From: Actinomycetota bacterium
GTDB taxonomy: Bacteria > Actinomycetota > Geothermincolia > Geothermincolales > RBG-13-55-18
Assembly: GCA_014360645.1 (NCBI GenBank)
Contig: JACIXD010000017.1
Span: 24,505-88,504, forward strand
Direction of reading: 5' to 3'
Length of the DNA stretch: 64,000 nucleotides
Position 1 is the first letter of the stretch. Each line of letters starts with the position of its first letter. Of this stretch, positions 1-8,449 are shown one piece after another. A model generated the notes under the pieces. That model was given only the letters and a program-made list of their open reading frames with translations. It was not told the origin of the DNA and searched no databases. The translations under genes were made by a program, and so were the position numbers.

Positions 1-50
1 CCAGATAGCATGGCCGCGCTAGGGGCGCCGAGCGGAGCTGGCCGTGGGGA

Positions 51-848
51 TCACCTGCTCGTGGAGGCAATGGCCGCTTCCCACATGACCCGGAGGTTGG
101 AGTCGGCGAGCAGGGGGATCATCCCCGCATGTCCCTCCACGCGCGCCTCCAGCAACCAGGGGGAGGAGCGGGCCATCTCCATGCCCGCCCGCAGGGCGAC
201 CAGGGCGTCGTAGACGTCCCCCAGCCGGTCCAGCTCCCTGCCCCTGCTCTCCTCCCCGGGCACGAGGGAGGAGAAGTCGCCGGGGAGGAACCTCGCGAGG
301 ACGGAGGCAAGCCGCGCCAGGTTCTTCCTCCTCTCCGGGAGGGGGCCCCGCTTGTAGGCGGGAGGCCACCTCCTCCGCCAGTCCTCGAGGGCTTTTATGG
401 GGCGCAGCTCTCCCTCCAGGCATCCGGGCTCGTCCTGTGCGAGCCACATGAAGCGGTGCACGGGGTTGGGGTAGCTCTCCACCACCTCGAAGCCGTCCGC
501 CAGCCTGCCGATGGCGGAGGCGAGCTCCCGCCCGTAGGAGCCCGCGCGCCAGGAGGGGTAGAGGGGGATGCCGCAGGCGATGAGGGCCCGGTCCAGGGGC
601 CTGAAAGGCCTCTCCCTGGAGAGCTCCTCCGTCCCGTAGAGGGGGATGTCCAGGAGGACGAGGGCGCGTTCTCCTCGGAAGGGCGCGAGGCGCGCCAGCA
701 TGTCCTGCATGGACCCGGGCTCTAGGACCTCCCACCACGGGTCCTGCCCCGGCCTCCAGCAGGCGAGGGCGGTGCGGGCCGCGTTCCGGGGCGACCACCC
801 TAAATCGACGCTGATCACCACGTCGTAATCGCTGCCGCGCTCATTCAC
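51..848 (-). CDS. DUF429 family protein (predicted RNase H-fold nuclease)
   Basis: This 265-residue protein has the DUF429 layout. An N-terminal strand motif VISVDLGW lies at residues 11-18 with the first Asp at D15. LLDIPLYG follows near residues 65-72, VVESYPN near 122-128, and a C-terminal DVYDALVALRAG helix carries another acidic residue. The family is predicted to adopt an RNase H-like fold with clustered acidic residues, but its substrate is unknown. The start is GTG at 848, preceded by GGGAG about six bases upstream. Length is normal for the family and the gene looks intact. It stands alone, with 170 bp separating it from the decayed TPR gene. Family assignment is fairly sure; function is not. 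Confidence 0.75.
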   Translation of the reverse strand: MNERGSDYDVVISVDLGWSPRNAARTALACWRPGQDPWWEVLEPGSMQDMLARLAPFRGERALVLLDIPLYGTEELSRERPFRPLDRALIACGIPLYPSWRAGSYGRELASAIGRLADGFEVVESYPNPVHRFMWLAQDEPGCLEGELRPIKALEDWRRRWPPAYKRGPLPERRKNLARLASVLARFLPGDFSSLVPGEESRGRELDRLGDVYDALVALRAGMEMARSSPWLLEARVEGHAGMIPLLADSNLRVMWEAAIASTSR

Positions 849-1019
849 GGGATTCTCCCATCCGGCGCTCGCGGGCAGGAACTCTAAGCACGAAACGTCC
901 GCCGCGCGAGGTTGTCAGCAGATCACATTTTACTCTCCGGTCAAGCGCATCGGTTGTTTATGAGATAACATCTGCTGCGATGTCTTGAGATGGTGAGCGT
1001 CGGTGTAGTCCGACATGAG

Positions 1020-1523
1020 CTAAAATGCGCTTTGGAACTCGGTGAAGGCCTCGTCGACGAACCCTTGCAGGCCGAGCGCCAACCCCAGGTTGCCGTGCGC
1101 TTCATAGTCGCCCGTATCCAAGCGCACTACCCCCTCCAGCTCCTCTTGCGCCTCTTCGATCTGCCCCAACTCGAACAGAGCGGCAGCAAGGCCGCGGTGA
1201 ACATCGTGGTTATCGGGCATCGCATACAGCAGCTCCTCAAAGATATCGATGGATTCGGAGTACGAACCTTTGAGGTTGAGGAGGTTGGCCAGGGATAAAA
1301 GAACCTTCTGGTCCTCGGGGTTCAGCCTCAGCGCCTCCCGATATTCTCTTTCGGCGTCATCGAACAGCCCCAGCTTCCGATAACGGAGCGCCAATCCCTC
1401 GTGCGCGATACTGCTTTAGGGATAAAATCGTATCGCCTCGAGATATTCGTCCACAACCTCATCCAGAAGGCCTTCCTTGTGCAGTTCGATCGCCTTATCC
1501 ATACGGTTGATGTGTACTAACAT
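1020..1523 (-). pseudogene. TPR-repeat protein interrupted by an in-frame TAA
   Basis: Read from an ATG at 1523, the frame gives 35 codons of helical sequence (MLVHINRMDKAIELHKEG...), then TAA at 1418-1416. It then continues in the same frame through 132 more codons to the stop at 1020. The second part holds at least three tetratricopeptide repeats (LRYRKLGLFDDAEREYREAL, then LLNLKGSYSESIDIFEELL and similar). The sequence just after the stop (SSIAHEGLALRYRKLG) is ordinary TPR, so one point mutation appears to have broken a roughly 167-residue protein. TAA rules out selenocysteine. A start inside the downstream part could still yield a short TPR peptide. Confidence 0.75.
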
Positions 1524-1547
1524 GAGCGCGTCTTAGGGCGGCTCATG

Positions 1548-2123
1548 TTAGGGAAGGGTGTCTCCGCTGGGCCGGCGCCTCACTTCGCCAATGGAGTGAC
1601 GCGCGGAATCTGCTCTGCTGATGAGCTCTTTCTGGAAGTTGAGGATGTCCGCGATGTCCGGGTCGGGCTGGCCTTCAAGCGCTTCTTCGCATGCGGAAAG
1701 GGCCCTTTCGTATTCCCCCGACCGCCTCAGGATGTCCACCAAAAGGCAGTCCTCCGAGCCGGGATCACGGGCGAACTCCTGTCCGCAAGACCTGGCTTTC
1801 ACCAAAAGGTCGTAGGCCTTGAGGCGGCAGGACCTGGCTTGCTCCGGCGCGCCGTGGTCATCGCACTCCCAGGCGGCGTACATCGAGGAAAGCCCCGCGG
1901 AGGCGTAGTCTCCGCCCTGCTCCTGGATTATGGAGGCACACAGGAAGGAATTAAGTGCTTACAAGCGAACAATCACCCTACCGTAAAATTGCTCCTGGAT
2001 CATGGAGGCACACAGGAAGGAATTGGCCAACTCCGGAAGGTCCGGGTCGCGCAGTCGCCCCCTGTATTCTCTGCTTCGGATCACGTCTGATGCTCCCTGC
2101 AAGCCCTCATCTATTACGAAGTC
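1548..2123 (-). pseudogene. Remnant of a helical-repeat protein with an internal duplication and stop
   Basis: The open part (MYAAWECDDHG... to the stop at 1548) continues upstream in the same frame as EQGGDYASAGLSS and then hits a TAA near 1959-1961. Beyond that stop the frame carries a second copy of the same peptide: NSFLCASMIQEQ upstream and NSFLCASIIQEQ downstream. A 34-bp direct repeat (1919-1952 and 1991-2024) therefore preserves frame with a 72-bp offset but inserts a stop-bearing spacer. A further in-frame TGA at 2126-2124 cuts off the N-terminus. The remaining sequence is helical with CDDHG and SGEYERAL segments that resemble tetratricopeptide-type proteins. I do not recognise a specific family. 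Confidence 0.6.
1919..2024. repeat. 34-bp direct repeat pair, 72-bp offset, inside a decayed gene
   Basis: GCTCCTGGATYATGGAGGCA and the 14 bases after it occur at 1919-1952 and again at 1991-2024 with one mismatch. The 38-bp spacer holds a TAA in the reading frame of the surrounding pseudogene. The offset is an exact multiple of three. Confidence 0.85.
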
Positions 2124-2365
2124 TCAATAGAGAGCGGAAGGGAAAAAGCCAAGGCCAGTTCCGGTGCCTTGCCCAGATGTCACCACCGGCGAGTACATTA
2201 TCTGCAAATGGAGATGCCGGCGGCAGGAGCCGCGCTTCCGGCTTCCCCGCAATCGGGAGGCTCCGGGCAGGGTCTCCTCGGGACGCGAGCGGGGCGGGGC
2301 TAAGGGGCGTCGGTCCGTCGCGAACCGAGGCGACAGGGCGGCAGGGACAGAAGGGGTGACGGCAC

Positions 2366-4063
2366 ATGGCGAAGATGATCCCGGATATAAAGGTGAGGAA
2401 GGGAGCGCTGGGGGAGGAGAGGCTCTACCTGGCCCTGAAAGAAAGCCTCCCCGACGAATACACCGTTTTCCACTCCCTGCCCTTCGTCTCCGTGGAGGAA
2501 GGAAGGGGCATATACGAACACGAGATCGATTTCCTCGTCATCCACCGCGAGCTGGGCTTTCTGGACATCGAGGTCAAGGGCGGCCGAGAGATCCGCTATC
2601 TGCAAAAGCGCAGGGAATGGATATCCGTCTCGCATCGGGGCGAGGAGCACGTGATCTCCAGGGACCCCTACCGACAGGCCAGCGACAATATCCACTGGCT
2701 CGCGCGGGAGATCGTGAAACGCGGGGTGCTGGAAGGCGGTGAGGAAAGATTTCCCTTTACGCACGGATACGCGGTGGCCTTCCCCGACGCCACCGTGGAC
2801 ACCAGGTATTTCCCGATGCACACACGGAAGGAGCTGACGCTGGACCGCTCCGATCTCGGGCGCATCTATGAACGGGTCTCGGGGATCATGGAGCAGTGGC
2901 GGAGGGAGGGGAAGTCCAGGGTCATAAGCGAGCGCGAATACAACGACCTCTGCAACAAGTTCCTCATGCCGGAGTTCCGCGTCGCCGCGTCCATCGCCAA
3001 GCGCATCGAGGACGAGGAGGCGCAGCTCATCCGCCTCACCGAGGAGCAGTGCCGCCTGCTGGACTTTTTGCGCAACCAGAAGCAGGCGCTCATCCAGGGC
3101 TACGCGGGGACCGGCAAGACGCAGCTCGCGGTGGAGAAGGCGCGCCGCCTCGCCGCGGAGGGCAAGAAGGTGTTGCTCATGTGCTTCAACTCGCCCCTGG
3201 CCCGCTACCTGGAATCCGTGGTCGGGGACGAGGGGGGCGCCATCACCATCGACAACTACCACAACCTCTGCGCCCGCATGGCGGAGAAGGCGGGCATCCC
3301 CTTCGAGGTGCCCCCCGAGGAGAAAAAGGAGGAGCGCAAGCGCTTCTGGGACCGGGACTGCGCCGCCATCCTCGAGGAGGCCTTGGACAGGGTGGACGCC
3401 CGCTTCGACGCGGTGATCATCGACGAAGGCCAGGACTTCCGGGAGGAATGGACGCGCAGCGTCTTCAAGCTCCTGCGGGAGGGGAGGGACGGGTGCCTGT
3501 ACATCTTCTTCGACGAGAGGCAGAACATCTACCGCGATGAGCTGCATTTCCCCATCCAGGGCGAGCCCTACGTCCTCCACGAGAACTGTCGCAACACCCA
3601 GAGGATATGCGAGCTGGCGGGGGACATCGGCGGCGTTGACCCGGAATCCTACGTATACGACAAGAACCCGCAGGGCGAGGAGGTCAGGTTCAAGGCCTAC
3701 GGCCGGCGCGAGGACCAGCCGAGGATCATCGCCGACATCGTGGCCGGGCTCCTCAAGAAGGGCGTCTCGCCGGGGCAGATAACCGTGCTCTCTCCCCATA
3801 TAAGGGAGAAGAGCTGCATGGCCGGGGTGGAGGAGCTTGCGGGATGCCGGGTGCTCGACTACTCGGAACGCATGCCCGCGGATGCGGTGTGCTTCTCGTC
3901 CCTTAAGAGGTTCAAGGGGCTGGAATCCGACGTGGTCATCTTCTGCGACATGGACGGGAAGTTCCCCATCCACAACCCCCTGGACCAATATGTGGCGGTA
4001 TCACGGGCCAAGCACCTTCTATATGTGGTGCATGACAGGGACTGGAAACCGCCGGCGGGATAG
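2366..4063 (+). CDS. NERD nuclease-SF1/UvrD-like helicase fusion
   Basis: The 565-residue protein joins a nuclease-related NERD domain (about residues 10-125) to a superfamily 1 helicase-like ATPase. The NERD core is seen as HEIDFLVIHRELGFLDIEVK near residues 51-70, with the Asp and Glu-X-Lys expected of a PD-(D/E)XK fold. The ATPase has Walker A GYAGTGKT (245-252), Walker B VIIDEGQDF (near 350-358), and a motif VI-like YVAVSRAKHLLYVV near 540. It is much shorter than UvrD and lacks obvious large 1B/2B insertions. The ATG has AAGGGG about ten bases upstream. It is the first gene of a four-gene co-directional cassette. NERD-helicases occur as orphan genes elsewhere, and the role here is inferred to be DNA unwinding and cleavage, probably defence. 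Confidence 0.85.
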   Translation: MAKMIPDIKVRKGALGEERLYLALKESLPDEYTVFHSLPFVSVEEGRGIYEHEIDFLVIHRELGFLDIEVKGGREIRYLQKRREWISVSHRGEEHVISRDPYRQASDNIHWLAREIVKRGVLEGGEERFPFTHGYAVAFPDATVDTRYFPMHTRKELTLDRSDLGRIYERVSGIMEQWRREGKSRVISEREYNDLCNKFLMPEFRVAASIAKRIEDEEAQLIRLTEEQCRLLDFLRNQKQALIQGYAGTGKTQLAVEKARRLAAEGKKVLLMCFNSPLARYLESVVGDEGGAITIDNYHNLCARMAEKAGIPFEVPPEEKKEERKRFWDRDCAAILEEALDRVDARFDAVIIDEGQDFREEWTRSVFKLLREGRDGCLYIFFDERQNIYRDELHFPIQGEPYVLHENCRNTQRICELAGDIGGVDPESYVYDKNPQGEEVRFKAYGRREDQPRIIADIVAGLLKKGVSPGQITVLSPHIREKSCMAGVEELAGCRVLDYSERMPADAVCFSSLKRFKGLESDVVIFCDMDGKFPIHNPLDQYVAVSRAKHLLYVVHDRDWKPPAG

Positions 4064-4179
4064 GGGGATCCGCCCAGCCATAAAATGTCACTGGGGCGTG
4101 CTATAAGTATTTCCAGGCAGTAAGGACAGGGCCAATAAAAAATCTCGGGCCCGTGTTGGCGTCTCGCGAGGAAGGTCGC

Positions 4180-4392
4180 ATGGAAGAGAGGAAGCGCATA
4201 GAAGATAAGATAAGGGAGCTGGCTGAGAACGAGGAGGAAGAGCGCCTGTGCCTGGAGCTGCTGGACGGCGCCTACCGGGGCCTCGAGGAAGGATCGTCCA
4301 AGGGCGCCCTCGACGAGGTCAAGGGCAGGCTGGATGCCGTCCTGAAGGAGATGGAGGAGATCGCGAAAAAGATCGGGGACAGGATAGGGTAG
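4180..4392 (+). CDS. Small charged helical protein of the NERD/Rad50-like cassette
   Basis: This 70-residue protein (MEERKRIEDKIRELAENEEE...) is almost entirely predicted amphipathic helix rich in Glu, Lys and Arg, consistent with a short coiled coil. I chose ATG 4180 because GAGGAAGG sits four to five bases upstream; an in-frame GTG at 4153 would add nine residues without a good SD. It lies 116 bp after the helicase gene and 13 bp before the Rad50-like ATPase. It may be a subunit or regulator of the ATPase. I do not recognise the family. Confidence 0.7.
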   Translation: MEERKRIEDKIRELAENEEEERLCLELLDGAYRGLEEGSSKGALDEVKGRLDAVLKEMEEIAKKIGDRIG

Positions 4393-4405
4393 CGGGTGAT
4401 GGGCC

Positions 4406-6556
4406 ATGGCCGAGAACATCAGGCTGAAAGAGATAAAGATAAAAGGCTTCCGGGGCTACGGCAGGGAGGAGGTAAGAATCGACCTCTCCGATCCCGTGGT
4501 CCTCCTCTACGGCGGCAACCGCTCAGGCAAGAGCAGCACCACCAACGCCGTGGAGTGGGCGCTGTACGGCGGTGAGGTGACCGGCAAGAAGATCGGCATC
4601 GCGGAGAGGAAAGGCTGGGAGGCGCGCAACCGCCACTGCGATTCCATAGGCGTGGAGCTGGTGCTGGAGTCGGACGCCGGCGAGATCCGCGTGGTCAGGG
4701 AGATGGGAGAGAAGAAGAGGTCCGGGGAATCGTTCTATTTCGTGGACGAGAACGGCGAGAAGAACAAAAACCAGGAAGAGCTGTGGAGCCGGCTGGGCAT
4801 GGACGCGAGGGATTTCATGAGTTCCGCCTACCTCCACCAGGAGGTGATCAGGGACATCGTGGTGAGCGAGCCGCGCGTGAGGGAGGAAGCGCTCAACCGC
4901 CTTCTGGGCATCTCCGACCTCTTCAACCTCTCCAAGTCGCTCAAGGATATAAAGAAGAAGAGCTACGAGGATGCGGTCAGCAATACCTACGAGAGACTTC
5001 AACAGCTCATCAAGACGAAGTCCTCCGCCTATCAGGAGACCATCGACGGTTCCATCGAAGAAGGCGAAGCGCTGGGGATGGCGAAGGGCGATTTCACCGA
5101 TAAGGGCTTTGGCGAGCGTTGCTCGAAGGCATGCGAGCTGGTGAAGGGCCTCGCGAAAAAGGCCGGACTCGAGGACCCGGGGCTCGAGCCTCCCGAGGAT
5201 ACAACCGACTTCATGGGGTTCGAATCCCGGGCCAAGGAGGCCGTGCGAGCTTTGAGGAACGAGAATCCCGCCGCCGTGTCGCAGGCAGCTCTCGTAGAGG
5301 AAAGGGGAGAGCTCGACGCGGCGCTTTCCGAGTACCGGAGCAAGAAAGAGAGGAAGGAAAGACTCCTCGAGGAGAAAAGAGAGCTGGAGAAGGAAGGCGG
5401 TCAGGAGGAGCTGGAGAGAAAGAAGCAGGAGCTAGAGGAGAGGCAGAAAGAACTGGAGGAAGAGCTGGGCCGCATCAACACCCGCCTGCCGGTGATCGAG
5501 GCGACCGTCACCTACCTGGAGAGGCTGGAGGACAAGGAGGGGACGACCGCCTGCCCATCCTGCGAGCAGGACATCGTCCCGCGGGAGGTGCTTGCGCGGC
5601 TGCGGGAAGTGAAGGCCGGCATGGGGGAGGAGGCGGGCGAGAAAAGCGGGGAGAAGAAAGAGCTGGCCGAGTCCTTGTCCTCCCTGGAGGAGACCGTCGA
5701 GCGGCTGAGGAAGATCCAGGAGGTCGAGCTTCCCAAGGCCGTCGAGGAAATGAAAAGGTGCCGCGAGAAGATCGGCGAGATACTCGAGCGCGAGATCGGC
5801 GAGGACGAGGATCCCGAGTCCATTGCCAACAAGCGGCTGGAAGAAATAGAGGACAAGCTGGAGAAGACCAAGAAGCTCCTGCAGGAGTACAACCGGGAGA
5901 TCGACGGCATAGAGGATGCCCTGAAGGAGGCGCGGCTCATCCGGGATGTTCTGGAAACAAAGGAGAAGATCGCGGTCATCGGGAAGATCACGGAATCGCG
6001 AGAATGGGAAGAGATGGGAGAGACTCGCGCAAAGCTCTTCCAGGAGCTGGAAGCGGCGAAAAAGGTGAAGGGCGCCGTCGATGCGGTCATCAACGAGCTG
6101 GCCGGCGAGAAGCTGCGCGAAACGGAGGATGCCATCTCCTCGTATTACCGGGCCCTGGTGGAGAGACCGGATTTCGAGTCCATCATGATAGACCCGGAAG
6201 ACCACGACGTGTACGCGGTGAGCGGCAAGGACAAGGAAAAGGTCATCAAATTCTTCAACCAGGGGGACATGAACTGCGCCGCCCTGAGCATCTTCCTAGC
6301 CCTGGGGGGCAGCTCCGCGCGGGAGGGGGCGACCGGGTTCCTCGTCCTGGACGACCCCTCCCAGAGCCTGGACTCGGAGCAGAAGCGCAAGCTGGCGGCG
6401 CTCATCGACCGGGTGGCGGCGGACAGGCAGGTCGTCCTGGCCACCATGGATGAGGAGCTGCTCAAGGCCCTGCAGAGCAATGTCTCTAAGGTCAAGAGGG
6501 TCTACCGCTTTGGGGAATGGGACCCGGTCAAGGGGCCGTCGATCAAAGGGGAATGA
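4406..6556 (+). CDS. Rad50/SbcC-like SMC-type ATPase with zinc-hook motif
   Basis: The 716-residue protein has the split ABC-ATPase layout of Rad50/SbcC. The N-terminal part has Walker A GGNRSGKSS (36-44) and a Q-loop region SSAYLHQEV (about 139-147). Long Glu/Lys-rich coiled coils flank a central CPSC hook (C383, C386), and the C-terminal lobe carries FNQGDMNCAALSIFLALG as the signature-like segment, then Walker B and D-loop FLVLDDPSQSLD. It is shorter than cellular SbcC (about 1000 residues), so the coiled-coil arms are reduced. It sits 13 bp after the small helical gene and 6 bp before the nuclease gene. No SbcD/Mre11 phosphoesterase is nearby; the partner nuclease appears to be the PD-(D/E)XK protein. 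Short SMC-like ATPases with nucleases are typical of anti-phage and anti-plasmid systems such as Lamassu. Confidence 0.85.
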   Translation: MAENIRLKEIKIKGFRGYGREEVRIDLSDPVVLLYGGNRSGKSSTTNAVEWALYGGEVTGKKIGIAERKGWEARNRHCDSIGVELVLESDAGEIRVVREMGEKKRSGESFYFVDENGEKNKNQEELWSRLGMDARDFMSSAYLHQEVIRDIVVSEPRVREEALNRLLGISDLFNLSKSLKDIKKKSYEDAVSNTYERLQQLIKTKSSAYQETIDGSIEEGEALGMAKGDFTDKGFGERCSKACELVKGLAKKAGLEDPGLEPPEDTTDFMGFESRAKEAVRALRNENPAAVSQAALVEERGELDAALSEYRSKKERKERLLEEKRELEKEGGQEELERKKQELEERQKELEEELGRINTRLPVIEATVTYLERLEDKEGTTACPSCEQDIVPREVLARLREVKAGMGEEAGEKSGEKKELAESLSSLEETVERLRKIQEVELPKAVEEMKRCREKIGEILEREIGEDEDPESIANKRLEEIEDKLEKTKKLLQEYNREIDGIEDALKEARLIRDVLETKEKIAVIGKITESREWEEMGETRAKLFQELEAAKKVKGAVDAVINELAGEKLRETEDAISSYYRALVERPDFESIMIDPEDHDVYAVSGKDKEKVIKFFNQGDMNCAALSIFLALGGSSAREGATGFLVLDDPSQSLDSEQKRKLAALIDRVAADRQVVLATMDEELLKALQSNVSKVKRVYRFGEWDPVKGPSIKGE

Positions 6557-6562
6557 ACACGG

Positions 6563-7084
6563 ATGGGGCTGCCCTACGAGACCGCCCGGAAACTGGAGGA
6601 GCTATATGGGTGCCACGAGAAGGAGTTCGGCAAGGTGGTCCAGAAGCTCCTGGCCCTCACCTTAGTGGAGATGGGCTTCGGCCTGGCGGAGGAGCGCGCC
6701 GTGCAGGGCGTGGACATCGACGTCATCGCGCCGGGCGGCGAGAAGCTGTCCTTCGAGGTGAAGACGAGCCAGAGCGCGCAGGTGACGGTTCAGGACAAGG
6801 ATATCCAAGGGCTGGAGTCCCGGCTGAACGCGGACGGCTACCGGCCCCTCTTCGCCTTCATCTTCCGCCCCCATTACCTGGGGGACGGCTGGATCATCGT
6901 GCCGGCCGGGCGGGTCAAGAAGGGTACCCACAACGCCATGCGGCTGGCAAGCCTGGACGACGGCTCCCTATCGCGGGAGGTCAACGCCCGCTTCCCGGAG
7001 TTGGTCGAGCGCACCTTCGACGATCTCATGGACTGCAGGCGGGGAACCGCCCTTAATATGTTGAAAGGGAAGTACGGGATTTGA
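6563..7084 (+). CDS. PD-(D/E)XK restriction-endonuclease-like protein
   Basis: This 173-residue protein carries a compact PD-(D/E)XK core. GVDIDVIA at residues 49-56 supplies the Asp (D51/D53), and LSFEVKTSQSAQ supplies E65 and K67 followed by a TSQ strand end. An N-terminal helix (FGKVVQKLLALTLVEMGFGL) precedes it, as in Mrr-like and archaeal Holliday-resolvase-like nucleases. AAAGGGGAA lies about ten bases before ATG 6563, and the gene starts 6 bp after the Rad50-like gene, so they are almost surely co-translated. It is the last gene of the cassette. The likely role is the effector or processing nuclease loaded by the ATPase. Confidence 0.8.
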   Translation: MGLPYETARKLEELYGCHEKEFGKVVQKLLALTLVEMGFGLAEERAVQGVDIDVIAPGGEKLSFEVKTSQSAQVTVQDKDIQGLESRLNADGYRPLFAFIFRPHYLGDGWIIVPAGRVKKGTHNAMRLASLDDGSLSREVNARFPELVERTFDDLMDCRRGTALNMLKGKYGI

Positions 7085-7153
7085 ACAGGTCCTTTCGAGA
7101 GCGAGGCCGCTCTTGGTCGGCGAGGGTCGATCGGGCCGGAAAAAACGCAAGTT

Positions 7154-7294
7154 TATCATCCCAGGCGCAAAGACCCCTCAGGGGATGCGGTACGTCTCCA
7201 CTTGCGTCCCCATTTCACAAGCACGCCTTCTTGAGTTATTGCGCGTTATCATCCCAGGCGCAAAGACCCCTCAGGGGATGCGGTACGTCTCCAC
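7154..7294. repeat. 49-bp direct repeat echoing the 3' end of the exonuclease-WYL gene
   Basis: TTATCATCCCAGGCGCAAAG and the following 29 bases occur at 7154-7202 and 7246-7294 (offset 92 bp) with no mismatch that I can see. The right copy spans the last 24 bases and stop of the minus-strand exonuclease-WYL gene plus 25 bases of its 3' flank. The left copy lies downstream of that gene in transcription sense. The unit contains a small CCCCTCAGGGG palindrome. Confidence 0.9.
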
Positions 7295-8074
7295 CCTGTC
7301 CACCCGAAAGCTCTTTACCATGCCCGAGCGGTGGCAGTAGGCGTAAAGATATATGTCCCTTACGGCAATGGGCGTGATCATGCGCGGAATGCCTGGACGT
7401 GTCCCCCCTCGATAGACGATCTCCACCATGACCTGCTTGCGGGCCAGTACCTCGAAATCCGATTCGTCGCCCTGCAGCCGTATGTCGACGCGGTGAGCCA
7501 GGTCCGAGAAAGAACCGATGTAGCCGGGCACGTTTTGCACGACAAACTCACCGTTGGAACCATCCAGGAAATGCCGGAATATCGCCATGGCCGCGTAGGC
7601 ATCCGGCAGCCCGCGATGCTGTGCCTGGCGCTCTATCCCCAGGTAACGAGCCAGGGTGCCCAGTTTATAATTCCCTACCCCGCTGAACAGCCTGCGTGCG
7701 AGCCTGACGGTGTCTATCACCGGGTTGGGTGGCGGCTCCAAGCCGGCGCGGGCCAGCTCCATTCCGATGACGCGCACATCGAAACGCGCGTTGTGGGCGA
7801 TGAAGCAGGCATCCGCGAGGAAATCCAGCAGCCGCGCCACCGCCTCTCCGGGGGAAGGGCAGCCGCGCACCATGGCGTCGGTTATCCCGTGGATGGCGGT
7901 GGCGGCGGGATCTATGGGCTGCATGGGGTCCACCAGGGTCTGGTATTCCTCCAGAACGCTGTGGCGGTCGAACTTCACGGCCCCTATCTCCAGGAGCCGG
8001 CTGCTCATGAAGAGCCCGGTGGTCTCAACATCCACCGCGCAGAAGACAGGGCCTCTCGAGCCTTTCCCAGCCAT
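7271..8074 (-). CDS. DEDDh 3'-5' exonuclease (DnaQ/epsilon-like) fused to a WYL-like domain
   Basis: From ATG 8074 the protein is 267 residues. The exonuclease domain shows ExoI FCAVDVETTGL (D15, E17), ExoII FIAHNARFDVRV (about 91-102) and ExoIIIe HRGLPDAYA (H153, D158), the full DEDDh set of DnaQ-type proofreading enzymes. Residues 214-264 (KQVMVEIVYRGG, ITPIAVRDIYLYAYCHRSG, SFRVDRVE) match the pattern of a WYL ligand-binding domain. WYL domains regulate nucleic-acid enzymes and transcription factors, so the fusion suggests ligand-gated exonuclease activity. An in-frame GTG at 8188 would add 38 low-complexity residues, and the start is uncertain. The last 24 coding bases are part of a duplicated segment. 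Confidence 0.8.
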   Translation of the reverse strand: MAGKGSRGPVFCAVDVETTGLFMSSRLLEIGAVKFDRHSVLEEYQTLVDPMQPIDPAATAIHGITDAMVRGCPSPGEAVARLLDFLADACFIAHNARFDVRVIGMELARAGLEPPPNPVIDTVRLARRLFSGVGNYKLGTLARYLGIERQAQHRGLPDAYAAMAIFRHFLDGSNGEFVVQNVPGYIGSFSDLAHRVDIRLQGDESDFEVLARKQVMVEIVYRGGTRPGIPRMITPIAVRDIYLYAYCHRSGMVKSFRVDRVETYRIP

Positions 8075-8299
8075 GGCGATCACGGTTTCAGCCGGCCGGG
8101 ACAGAACCTGTGAGGGGGCCGCGGGCCGAAGAGGGGAAGTCCGTGGTCTTGATGGCCTCGAACTCGTATGCGGAGCCGATAATGTCACCCGCGATCGCGT
8201 CGATCATCGCATCTCCTTCCGTGGACGCCGCGCATATCCAGGCCCGAGACAGTTACCCAATACCTAGAAAACGGCGGTCGGGAGGTTCCGTATCCCCGC

Positions 8300-8449
8300 T
8301 CACCAGCGGAAGATGCGCGAGAGCTTCCTCCCTAAAAACTTGTTCTTCGCCCGCCGGGCCGTCTTCTTCGGGTCGCCCGAGAGAAGGACCTCGAGGTCCC
8401 TGCTCCGCCTCGCAAGGCGGTATAGGTAAGAGCTGGGTTTTCGAGCCAT
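8300..8449 (-). CDS. Small basic protein (49 residues)
   Basis: ATG 8449 is preceded by GAGGAGAG and opens a 49-residue, strongly basic protein (MARKPSSYLYRLARRSRDLE, then LSGDPKKTARRAKNKFLGRK). Short proteins of this style are recurrent uncharacterised genes in high-GC actinobacteria. A longer reading frame starts at 8707 but lacks an SD and its extra residues look non-coding. There are no Cys or membrane segments. The charge suggests nucleic-acid or ribosome binding, but that is only inference. Confidence 0.65.
   Translation of the reverse strand: MARKPSSYLYRLARRSRDLEVLLSGDPKKTARRAKNKFLGRKLSRIFRW

Noticed and set aside
1416..1418. Recoded stop in the TPR gene
   Set aside because: The codon is TAA, which is not used for selenocysteine or pyrrolysine.
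2300..3988. 562-codon open frame on the minus strand across the NERD-helicase gene
   Set aside because: It is the antisense shadow of the helicase in GC-rich DNA, with no motif or SD; the plus-strand frame carries all helicase motifs.
4406..6556. Calling the ATPase cellular SbcC
   Set aside because: It is about 300 residues shorter, has no SbcD neighbour and has a changed signature motif (FNQGDMN).
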